Assembly: GCA_963841415.1 (NCBI GenBank)
Contig: CAWJCN010000003.1
Coordinates: forward strand, 186,001 to 250,000
Length of the DNA stretch: 64,000 nt
Direction of reading: 5' to 3'
Source: DASUAS01 sp963841415
Lineage (GTDB): Bacteria; Actinomycetota; Acidimicrobiia; IMCC26256; DASPTH01
Shown: in pieces, positions 33,430 through 40,805 of the stretch
Layout: each line of letters begins with the position of its first letter
How positions within the stretch are numbered: the stretch's first letter is position 1
Notes under the pieces: generated by a model
Database searches by the model: none
What the model was told of the DNA's origin: nothing
The model's input: the letters and a program-made list of their open reading frames with translations, nothing else
Program-made: the position numbers and the translations under genes

Positions 33430-34122
33430 CTAGTCGCCCGGTGTCCAGCGCGGGGACCCGAAGCGGTAGCCGACCGAACGCACGGTCTGGATCAGGCTCG
33501 CGTGCTCCTCACCGAGCTTCGCCCGCAGCCGTCGCACGTGCACGTCGACCGTGCGCGCGCCGCCGTAGTACTCGTAGCCCCACACCCGCGACAGCAGCTG
33601 CTCGCGCGTGAACACCTTGCTCGAATGCGTGGCGAAGAACTTGAGCAGCTCGTACTCCATGTACGTGAGGTCGAGTGGGCGTCCGCCGAGCGCGGCCTGG
33701 TAGGTCTCGAGGTTGAGCACCAGATCGCCGTACTCCACGATCTCGGGACGCGACCCGCGCCCCGTGCGCCAGAAGAGGTGGCGCAGGCGCGCTTCGAGCT
33801 CCTTCTGGTGGAACGGCGCCAGGCAGAAGTCGTCGAAGAGGTCTTCGCGCATCTCGAGCTCGGCGAGCTGCGCGCCGGAGACGAGGAGCAACACCGGCTC
33901 CAAGGTGCTGTCGCGCTTGCGCAGCGCGCGGCAGATGCCGAACGCACCTTCGGGATCCTCGTCGGCGCAGACGACCGCGCCCGCCCACCCGTCGGTGGGT
34001 TCGGACTGCGTCGCGACCGACGCGTTGGCGACGGCCTTCCACGGGTAGCCCGCGAGGTCGAGGGTCTGCGCGAGCAGCGGGGGAGGCGGGTCCGGGAAGA
34101 CCAGCAGGGGTTCGGGTGCCAT
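33430..34122 (-). CDS. glnR: GlnR-like OmpR-family nitrogen regulator
   Basis: Protein of 230 residues. The N-terminal receiver-like domain (about 1-115) lacks the usual acidic pocket and a clear phospho-Asp (VVCADEDPEGA, VLLLVSGAQ), as in orphan GlnR regulators. The C-terminal winged helix (about 130-225) has LTYMEYELLKFFATHSSKVF and GGARTVDVHVRRLRAKLG and is the best-conserved part. Its ATG at 34122 overlaps the stop of the upstream glutamine synthetase gene (TGATG), so the two are translationally coupled. The setting beside three synthetase genes supports a nitrogen-control role. Confidence 0.85.
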   Translation of the reverse strand: MAPEPLLVFPDPPPPLLAQTLDLAGYPWKAVANASVATQSEPTDGWAGAVVCADEDPEGAFGICRALRKRDSTLEPVLLLVSGAQLAELEMREDLFDDFCLAPFHQKELEARLRHLFWRTGRGSRPEIVEYGDLVLNLETYQAALGGRPLDLTYMEYELLKFFATHSSKVFTREQLLSRVWGYEYYGGARTVDVHVRRLRAKLGEEHASLIQTVRSVGYRFGSPRWTPGD

Positions 34123-35450
34123 CAGAGCGAGCCCAGGTACCGGTCCAGCTCCCAGGGGGTGACGTGCGCCTTGTAGTCGACCCACTCCGACCGCTTGTTG
34201 CGGATGAAGTAGTCGAACACGTGCTCCCCCAGTGCCTCGGCGACGAGCTCGGATTCTTCCATGGCGGTGACCGCTTCGGCGAGGTTCTGCGGCAGCGAGC
34301 CGATGCCTTCGGCGGCGCGCTCCTCGGGCGTCATCTCGTAGATGTTGTTCGTCGCCTCGGGGGGGAGGTCGTAGCCCTCCTCCACACCCTTCAGCCCCGC
34401 GGCGAGCATCACCGAGAACGCGAGGTACGGGTTGCACGCCGGATCGGGGGAGCGGAACTCGATGCGGGTCGAGCTCTCCTTGCCCTTCTTCGGGGCCGGC
34501 AGCCGCACGAGCGCCGATTCGTTGTTGCGCGCCCAGCAGATGTGCACCGGAGCTTCGTAGCCCGCGACGAGCCGCTTGTACGAGTTGACTGTCTGGTTGG
34601 TGACGGCGGTGACCTCGCGCGCGTGCACGAGCAGCCCGGCGATGAAGTGACGGCCCACCTTCGAGAGGCCGAACTCGTCACCCGGATCGTGGAACGCGTT
34701 GACGTCGCCCTCGAACAGGGACACCTGCGTGTGCATGCCCGAGCCGAACGCACCCTCGATGGGCTTCGGCATGAACGTGGCGTACACCCCGAGCTCGTTC
34801 GCGACCTGCTTCACGACCTGGCGGAAGGTCATGACGTTGTCGGCCATCGTGAGCGCGTCGGTGTAGCGCAGGTCGATCTCGTGCTGGCTCGGCCCGAGCT
34901 CGTGGAAGCTGTACTCGACCGGGATGCCCATCGCTTCGAGGGTGACGATGGTCTGGCGGCGCAGGTCGCTCACCATGTCTTGTTGGGTGAGGTCGAAGAA
35001 GCCGGCGGTGTCGATCGGCACCGGCGGCGTGTCGGCCGACTGGAAGATGAAGAACTCGATCTCGGGCGCGGTGTAGAAGGTGAAGCCCTTGTCGCGGGCG
35101 CGCTCGAGGTTGCGCTTGAGCACGTAACGGGGATCGCCCTCGAACGGCTCCTCCGAGAGGTGCTTGATGTCGCAGAACATCCGGGCGACGGGGGCGTCCT
35201 CGCCGCGCCACGGCACGATCTCGAACGTGCTCGGGTCGGGGAGGGCGAGCATGTCCGACTCCTGCACCCGGCTGTAGCCCTCGATGGCCGACCCGTCGAA
35301 GGTCATGCCTTCCTCGAGGGCCGTCTCGAGCTCGGCCGGCGTGATGGCGAAGCTCTTCAGGGTGCCGAGCACGTCGGTGAACCAGAGGCGGACGAACCGG
35401 ACACCGCGCTCTTCGACGGTCCGCAGGACGTAGTCGAGCTGCTGCTGCAT
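34122..35450 (-). CDS. glnA: Glutamine synthetase, GSI-alpha type
   Basis: ATP-dependent ligation of ammonia to glutamate, 442 residues. The active-site motifs are MTFDGSAIEGYSRVQESDM, PEIEFFIF, FMPKPIEGAFGSGMH, NSYKRLVAGYEAP and RIEFRSPDPACNPYLAFS. It is about 30 residues shorter than the GSI-beta paralogue at 36.7 kb and lacks that subgroup's extra segment, so it fits GSI-alpha, which is not controlled by adenylylation. The dodecameric enzyme would work in the cytoplasm. It is coupled to the GlnR-like gene. Confidence 0.93.
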   Translation of the reverse strand: MQQQLDYVLRTVEERGVRFVRLWFTDVLGTLKSFAITPAELETALEEGMTFDGSAIEGYSRVQESDMLALPDPSTFEIVPWRGEDAPVARMFCDIKHLSEEPFEGDPRYVLKRNLERARDKGFTFYTAPEIEFFIFQSADTPPVPIDTAGFFDLTQQDMVSDLRRQTIVTLEAMGIPVEYSFHELGPSQHEIDLRYTDALTMADNVMTFRQVVKQVANELGVYATFMPKPIEGAFGSGMHTQVSLFEGDVNAFHDPGDEFGLSKVGRHFIAGLLVHAREVTAVTNQTVNSYKRLVAGYEAPVHICWARNNESALVRLPAPKKGKESSTRIEFRSPDPACNPYLAFSVMLAAGLKGVEEGYDLPPEATNNIYEMTPEERAAEGIGSLPQNLAEAVTAMEESELVAEALGEHVFDYFIRNKRSEWVDYKAHVTPWELDRYLGSL

Positions 35451-35630
35451 GCGAGCAGTCTACGGACGCCGTCGTACCATCCCCGAGGCCGCGCCCGGCC
35501 AGAAACAGAGCGTTCATGTTCGGGCAACGGCCGGGAAATCGCGGCCGATGAGGCTGGGACTCTCCACGAGCGGAAGTGGGCCCCGGGCGCCGGTGGGTGC
35601 TGGGAAGCGACGAGGATCAGGAGACTGCAC

Positions 35631-36629
35631 GTGACGTACAAGGCCGAGTACATCTGGATCGACGGCACCGAGCCCAGTGCCCGTCTCCGGTCGAAGACCA
35701 AGATCCTCGCCGACGGCAAGGAGCTGCCGATCTGGGGCTTCGACGGCTCGAGCACCAACCAGGCGCCGGGCAGCAACTCCGACTGCGTGCTGCAGCCGGT
35801 GGCCTCCTACCCGGACCCGATCCGCGGTGGCGACGACGTGCTCGTGATGTGCGAGGTCCTGCTGCCCGACATGACCCCGCACGTGACCAACTCCCGTGCG
35901 CTCCTGCGGCCGGTCGCCGAGAAGTTCGCCGACCAGGAGCCGCTGTTCGGCATCGAGCAGGAGTACACGTTCTTCAAGGACGGCCGGCCGCTCGGCTTCC
36001 CGCCGAACGGCTTCCCCGCGCCGCAGGCGTTCTACTACTGCGGGGTCGGCGCCGACGAGGTGTTCGGCCGTGACGTGGTGGAAGCGCACCTCGAGGCGTG
36101 CCTCGAGGCCGGGCTCGGCATCTCCGGCATCAACGCCGAGGTCATGCCCGGACAGTGGGAGTTCCAGGTGGGCCCGCTGAGCCCGCTCGACGTGTCCGAC
36201 CAGCTGTGGGTGGCCCGGTGGCTGCTCTACCGCGTCGCCGAGGACTTCGGCGTGGCCGCCACTCTCGACCCCAAGCCCGTGAAGGGCGACTGGAACGGCG
36301 CCGGCGCGCACACCAACTTCTCGACCAACGGGATGCGCGAGAGCTACGACCCGATCATCGCCGCGTGCGAAGCGCTCGGCACCAAGGCCCAGGAGCACGT
36401 CGCGGTGTACGGCGCCGACATCGAGCACCGGCTCACCGGGAGCCACGAGACCGCGCCGTGGTCGGAGTTCAGCTACGGCGTCTCGAACCGCGGCGCTTCG
36501 GTGCGCATCCCGTGGCAGGTGGAGATCGACAAGAAGGGCTACATCGAGGACCGGCGTCCGAACGCGAACATGGATCCGTACCTCGTGACCCGGATGATCA
36601 CCGACACCGTCTGCGGCGCGCTCGCGTAG
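35631..36629 (+). CDS. glnII: Glutamine synthetase, GSII (eukaryote-like)
   Basis: Protein of 332 residues from GTG 35631, after AGGATCAGGAG. TYKAEYIWIDGTEPS and LPIWGFDGSSTNQAPG open the N-terminal grasp. LFGIEQEYTFFKDGRPLGF, GAGAHTNFST, HRLTGSHETAPWSEFSYGV and NRGASVRIP follow, and MDPYLVTRMI ends the fold. This is the short, decameric GSII type found in eukaryotes and a limited set of bacteria. It is divergent from GSI-alpha and co-directional with GSI-beta downstream. Confidence 0.95.
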   Translation: MTYKAEYIWIDGTEPSARLRSKTKILADGKELPIWGFDGSSTNQAPGSNSDCVLQPVASYPDPIRGGDDVLVMCEVLLPDMTPHVTNSRALLRPVAEKFADQEPLFGIEQEYTFFKDGRPLGFPPNGFPAPQAFYYCGVGADEVFGRDVVEAHLEACLEAGLGISGINAEVMPGQWEFQVGPLSPLDVSDQLWVARWLLYRVAEDFGVAATLDPKPVKGDWNGAGAHTNFSTNGMRESYDPIIAACEALGTKAQEHVAVYGADIEHRLTGSHETAPWSEFSYGVSNRGASVRIPWQVEIDKKGYIEDRRPNANMDPYLVTRMITDTVCGALA

Positions 36630-36646
36630 GCAACCGCTCGACAAGG

Positions 36647-36690
36647 AGCCCGCGCCGCGTCAGGATCTCGCCCGGCTCGCGGCGCGGGCT
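36647..36690 (+). terminator. Strong hairpin between glnII and glnA
   Basis: AGCCCGCGCCGCG (36647-36659) pairs perfectly with CGCGGCGCGGGCT (36678-36690), a 13-base stem with an 18-base loop, followed by TTCTTGCTGTT. It ends the glnII transcript or acts as an attenuator before the GSI-beta gene. Confidence 0.8.
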
Positions 36691-36725
36691 TCTTGCTGTT
36701 CGGAGTGATGAAAGGCGGAAGAACC

Positions 36726-38156
36726 GTGGCAACTCCCAGTGACGTCCTCAAGATGCTCTCGGACGAGGAGGTCGACATCGTCGACATCCGATTCTGCGAC
36801 CTGCCGGGGTTGATGCAGCACTTCTCCATCCCCGCACACGAGCTGACCGATGACGTCTTCGAGGACGGCCTGGGCTTCGACGGATCGTCGATCCGGGGCT
36901 TCCAGGAGATCCAGGAGTCGGACATGCTCCTGATCCCCGACCCCGACACCGCCGTGATCGACCCGTTCACGCAGCACAAGACGTTGAACGTCAACTGCTT
37001 CGTGCAGGACCCCGTCACCGGTGAGGCCTACAGCCGCGACCCGCGCTACATCGCCAAGAAGGCCGAGGACTACCTGCGCGGCACCGGCATCGCCGACACC
37101 GCGTACTTCGGCCCGGAGGCGGAGTTCTACATCTTCGACTCCGCCCGCTTCGACCAGAACCAGTACTCGGGCTACTACTTCCTCGACTCGATCGAGGGCG
37201 TGTGGAACTCCGGACGCGCCCAGGAGCTCGACGGTTCGCCGAACCTCGGTTACAAGGTCCGCTACAAGGAGGGGTACTTCCCCGTCTCGCCGATGGACCA
37301 GTACCAGGATCTCCGGTCGGAGATGCTGATGACGCTGGAGAAGGTGGGCATCCCGATCGAGGTGCAGCACCACGAGGTCGGCACCGCGGGCCAGGCCGAG
37401 ATCGACATGCGCTTCGACACGCTGTCGTCGATGGCAGACAAGTTGATGCTCTACAAGTACGTGGTGAAGAACGTCGCCCGTGCCGCGGGCAAGACGGTCA
37501 CGTTCATGCCCAAGCCGCTGTTCCAGGACAACGGCTCCGGTATGCACGTCCACCAGTCGCTGTGGAAGGGCGGCGAGCCGCTCTTCTTCGACGAGAAGGG
37601 CTACGCCGGTCTGTCCGACCTCGCGCGCTGGTACATCGGTGGTCTGCTGAAGCACGCGCCGTCGTTGCTCGCGTTCACCAACCCCACGGTGAACTCGTAC
37701 AAGCGGTTGGTGCCGGGCTACGAGGCGCCGGTCAACCTCGTGTACTCGCAGCGCAACCGGTCGGCCGCGGTGCGCATCCCGCTCTACTCGAAGAGCCCGA
37801 AGGCGAAGCGCATCGAATTCCGTTGCCCAGACCCGTCGTGCAATCCGTACCTCGCGTTCTCGGCATTGCTGATGGCCGGGCTCGACGGCATCCAGAACCG
37901 CATCGAGCCGCCGGCGCCGCTCGACCGCGATCTGTACGACCTGCCGCCGGAGGAGCTGGCCAAGGTGCCGCAGGTGCCGGGCTCGCTGCCCGAGGTGCTC
38001 GACGCGCTCGAGGCCGACCACGAGTACCTGCTCGCGGGCGGCGTGTTCACGCCCGACGTCATCGAGACGTGGATCGACTACAAGCGCGAGAACGAGGTCG
38101 ACGCGTTGCGCCTGCGCCCGCATCCGTGGGAGTTCTACCTCTACTACGACATCTAG
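36726..38156 (+). CDS. glnA: Glutamine synthetase, GSI-beta type
   Basis: Protein of 476 residues from GTG 36726 (ATG 36708 possible, after AAAGGCGG). Motifs are DLPGLMQHFSIP, GFDGSSIRGFQEIQESDM, GPEAEFYIFD, HHEVGTAGQAEID, FMPKPLFQDNGSGMHVHQS, NSYKRLVPGYEAP and RIEFRCPDPS. The adenylylation site DRDLYDLPPEEL is intact, so GlnE-type control is likely. The ethylmalonyl genes aside, this is one of the most conserved proteins of the window. It lies 36 bases after the hairpin that follows glnII. Confidence 0.96.
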   Translation: MATPSDVLKMLSDEEVDIVDIRFCDLPGLMQHFSIPAHELTDDVFEDGLGFDGSSIRGFQEIQESDMLLIPDPDTAVIDPFTQHKTLNVNCFVQDPVTGEAYSRDPRYIAKKAEDYLRGTGIADTAYFGPEAEFYIFDSARFDQNQYSGYYFLDSIEGVWNSGRAQELDGSPNLGYKVRYKEGYFPVSPMDQYQDLRSEMLMTLEKVGIPIEVQHHEVGTAGQAEIDMRFDTLSSMADKLMLYKYVVKNVARAAGKTVTFMPKPLFQDNGSGMHVHQSLWKGGEPLFFDEKGYAGLSDLARWYIGGLLKHAPSLLAFTNPTVNSYKRLVPGYEAPVNLVYSQRNRSAAVRIPLYSKSPKAKRIEFRCPDPSCNPYLAFSALLMAGLDGIQNRIEPPAPLDRDLYDLPPEELAKVPQVPGSLPEVLDALEADHEYLLAGGVFTPDVIETWIDYKRENEVDALRLRPHPWEFYLYYDI

Positions 38157-38679
38157 GCGCGAGACGCCTTCGCCGACCCCCTCGGCGCCGTCGTTGGAGG
38201 CGGTCCATCCGCGCGGTGATCGACGCGACGCTCGCCTGGTGACGCGCGAGATGATCGACCCGTTCGAGGTGCGCACCGAAGAGCCGCTCGTGCGCGTCAC
38301 GAGTCCACTCGGGGAGACGAGCGAGCTGGCGCACGCTGAGTGGGGCGACCTGGCGGTACACGTCGAGCCCAGCACCGTCGGCCGCGGGACTTGCGAACCC
38401 GAAGCGGACGAGTCGCTCGAGCGTGTTCACGACGCGGCTGTGCTCGCCCGCGCTAGCCCCGAGCCCGAGGGACCGGGACAGCTCGCTCGCGCCGATCTCG
38501 GCGGGTACACGGTCGACCCACAGCGCGGGGAGCCGGCGCAACAGCAGCGTCGAGCTCGGCCCGACGACCGAGGACCAGCAGTGCTCGACGTCGGGGTTGG
38601 TGAGGTCGAACCCGATGCGTTGCACGCGCGCGTCGGGGTGGTCGACCGGAGTGAAGCAGAGCGTTCGATCAGGTTCCAT
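38059..38679 (-). CDS. Conserved hypothetical protein with winged-helix-like region
   Basis: Protein of up to 206 residues from ATG 38679. The N-terminal half (FDLTNPDVEHCWSSVVG, STLLLRRLPALW) and the middle (LSRSLGLGASAGEHSRVVNTLERLVRFGF, like a winged helix) have normal protein character. From about residue 165 the chain becomes Arg-rich and overlaps the 3' end of glnA by about 100 bases, so the true end is probably near 38160 and was lost by a frameshift or deletion. No function is recognised. It is the first gene of the accessory zone. Confidence 0.55.
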   Translation of the reverse strand: MEPDRTLCFTPVDHPDARVQRIGFDLTNPDVEHCWSSVVGPSSTLLLRRLPALWVDRVPAEIGASELSRSLGLGASAGEHSRVVNTLERLVRFGFASPAADGAGLDVYRQVAPLSVRQLARLPEWTRDAHERLFGAHLERVDHLARHQASVASITARMDRLQRRRRGGRRRRLAPRCRSRGRTPTDAGAGATRRPRSRACSRSTSR

Positions 38680-38885
38680 GCCCCCGTAGGCCTCCGACGG
38701 CTCCGCTTACGCGCGGGCGAGCCGCGAGGGCGTCGACATGCCGCAACGGGAGGCGAAACGGGATGTTCGCTTCAGGCTCCAGCTGGCGGGATCAAGAAAT
38801 CCGTTCAACGGGAGGTTCGGCGGGAGGTCCAGCAGGACGTGCACCGCGGACGCTTCTGGTGCCCAACGACACCAGGAGGCTCCCG

Positions 38886-39191
38886 ATGGCACAGATCCTG
38901 CGATCCCTCAACGAGGAGTGGTCGGTGATCGCCGACTCTCCAGACGCGCGCCGGGCGTTGATGCGCTGGTCGGCGGCGCACTCCGTCCTCGTGTGGGCGG
39001 CGAACCTCGACGACGTGATCGCCCTCGGGTACCGACCCGACGAGGGGCCCGAGGTCCGCCGCGCGCTCGCTCTCCTTGCGCCGACCGACTGCGAGAAGGG
39101 CTCGGTCTCGTCCCTCCTGACCGTTAGAGCGCGCGCCAATAGGCGTTTGAGAGTTGATCATCCACTGGTCGTTGGGTTGGCCCGGCTGTGA
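38886..39191 (+). CDS. Hypothetical protein, probably truncated by IS insertion
   Basis: ATG 38886 follows AGGAGG (38874-38879). Residues 1-75 (SLNEEWSVIADSPDARRALMRWSAAHSVL, shown here only in part: RRALMRWSA and ALALLAP) are helical and of normal composition. They resemble the N-terminal part of short actinobacterial proteins of unknown role. After about residue 80 the sequence changes, and the IS3-type fragment begins within 40 bases. The 101-residue frame is therefore likely a broken gene. No domain is assigned. Confidence 0.5.
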   Translation: MAQILRSLNEEWSVIADSPDARRALMRWSAAHSVLVWAANLDDVIALGYRPDEGPEVRRALALLAPTDCEKGSVSSLLTVRARANRRLRVDHPLVVGLARL

Positions 39192-39203
39192 TGCCGGGTG
39201 CGA

Positions 39204-39468
39204 TCCACTCGCCGATCTCGACATGCTGCAATCCGTCGGCCGCACCGGCGTGTGCTGGGACAACGCCGTCGCCGAATCGTTCTGGTCATCACTCAAACGT
39301 GAAGTCGTGCATCGCTACCGGTTCGCCACCCCCGCCCAGGCACGTCGAGCGATCTTCGCGTGGATCAACCGTTACAACGATCACCGGCTGCACTCGAGCC
39401 TCGGCTACCTGCCGCCCGTCGAGTGGGAACAGCGATTCCGTCACACCCAGGCCGACCAGGCCGCGTAA
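39204..39468 (+). pseudogene. IS3-family transposase OrfB, 3' fragment
   Basis: The frame encodes the last 80-odd residues of an IS3-type integrase-fold transposase. Visible are SVGRTGVCWDNAVAESFWSS with the catalytic Glu, YRFATPAQARRAIFAW, and WINRYNDHRLHSSLGYLPP. The first two catalytic Asp residues and the whole OrfA are missing. The fragment starts abruptly near 39204. Downstream, TGACCGGTCGACAGGGGG (39475-39492) may be part of the element's end. Confidence 0.85.
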
Positions 39469-39504
39469 CCAACGTGACCGGTCGACAGGGGGAGGCCCAG
39501 TGTC

Positions 39505-40002
39505 GTGGCGGCGGTGCCGATCATCTGGTGGGCAGGAAGTCTCTGGGCGCGTCTTCACCGTGTAGGCGATCGCCACAACCGTCTCGCGGTGATCGCAGTG
39601 CTCGGGCTGTTGATCGCAGGAGTCGGGAACCTCACCCAGACCGCTGTGAACGCGGGGGTGGCGCTCGACCTTCGGAGCGTCGGAGCAACGTCGGCGAAGT
39701 TCTTCTACGTACTGTCAGGTGCCTTCGGTGCCGGCGGACTCGTGGGAATCGCCGTGCTCGTCTTCGCGGTCTCCGTCGCCGCGTTCCGGCTCCATGCCTT
39801 CCCGGCCTGGGTGGGTTGGCTCGGTGTCGTCGACGGGATCGTGATGCTGGTGGCCGCGTACTCGATCGCCACGACGAACGACTCGATCAACGCACTCGGC
39901 TTCATCGGCTTCATCCTCTGGGCCGTGTGGATCCTCGCGACGAGCGTCGTCATGTACCGCGCGACCTATACCGAGCCTGCGGCAACACCCGTCACGGTCT
40001 GA
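39505..40002 (+). CDS. Polytopic membrane protein, DUF4386-like, possibly N-terminally truncated
   Basis: Protein of 165 residues from GTG 39505. It has four membrane segments, near residues 28-46, 70-92, 98-118 and 128-148. LIAGVGNLTQTAVNAG, LVGIAVLVFAVSVAAFR and FPAWVGWLGVVDGIVMLV are typical of the multi-pass DUF4386-type family, whose members are longer at the N-terminus. Since the IS3 fragment lies directly upstream, the 5' end was probably lost on insertion. The function is unknown. Confidence 0.6.
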   Translation: MAAVPIIWWAGSLWARLHRVGDRHNRLAVIAVLGLLIAGVGNLTQTAVNAGVALDLRSVGATSAKFFYVLSGAFGAGGLVGIAVLVFAVSVAAFRLHAFPAWVGWLGVVDGIVMLVAAYSIATTNDSINALGFIGFILWAVWILATSVVMYRATYTEPAATPVTV

Positions 40003-40805
40003 CGCACGCGCGATAGCTGGTGCGATGAAAGAGCGGCCTCCGCTCCCCGTGAGGATCCGTGTCGTCGAGACTGCAGTCCGCGATAACGGTCGCTGGTCAG
40101 TGCTCGTATTCGCGGGGCCGATCGGCCTGGTGACGCGAACGGTCGAGGCCGGCTTGTCCTGAGTCGCGGTGTAGAGATCGCAGGCTGGAGCGCTTCGACG
40201 AAATGGAAGTGGGTTCAGATGTAACGCTCGACCTGGAGCGGCTGAATCCAAGTGTTTGAAGGCGGTCGCCGATTCGCGACGCAGACCCAGTCGACGTGAC
40301 GTTGACGAAGGTTCTGGATCAAGCCTTGCTCGCCCCCGGCTCCGACATCGGAGCGCTCTGGAGAGTCGAATGGGGTGGGATCGTGGAGGTGGTCGACGAG
40401 GTAGTAGAGGCTGAAGCCTCTACTGGCCTCTTCCCGCGCATCGGAGCCCATGCCGCGGGCCAGTTCAAGAACTTCGTAAGAGAATTGAATCCTGCGCGTC
40501 TGGTTCTCGCATTCTTTTCGCGCAGAGGGCACGACAGCTCTGATCGCCGAACGCTGCGGCGGCGCAACGGGAGGCGTTCAGGCGCCCGCCCACGTCAACG
40601 GCACGATCGTGCATGAGACGAGATTCCTTCGAGCGCGCCGTACCCGCGATGTGTCCCGTTCTACGCTTCGCATCTTGAGCTCGGACGTTGTCATCCAGCG
40701 CATGCGCACGTCGAACCGACACGTGGTGGCGTGATCGGGGTGCGCCACGGCGACGAACATTGCCAACATCGCGATGCTCGATCGACACTCTCCCCAATCG
40801 AACTC
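40003..40805. other. Gene-poor stretch at the start of an IS-flanked island
   Basis: About 800 bases with no gene that I can support. Short frames exist on both strands (for example 40215-40532 minus and 40296-40616 plus) but show no motif, no ribosome site and no clear protein-like composition. The base composition is lower in GC than the flanking housekeeping regions. It may hold remnants of acquired DNA and the promoter of the ECF operon. Confidence 0.5.

Noticed and set aside
35451..35630. GlnR-box in the GSI-alpha/GSII intergenic region
   Set aside because: Several GAAAC- and GTTC-like words occur, but none with the expected paired spacing could be fixed by eye.
40215..40616. Overlapping short frames on both strands in the gene-poor stretch
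   Set aside because: No ribosome site, no motif and no convincing protein-like composition for either.
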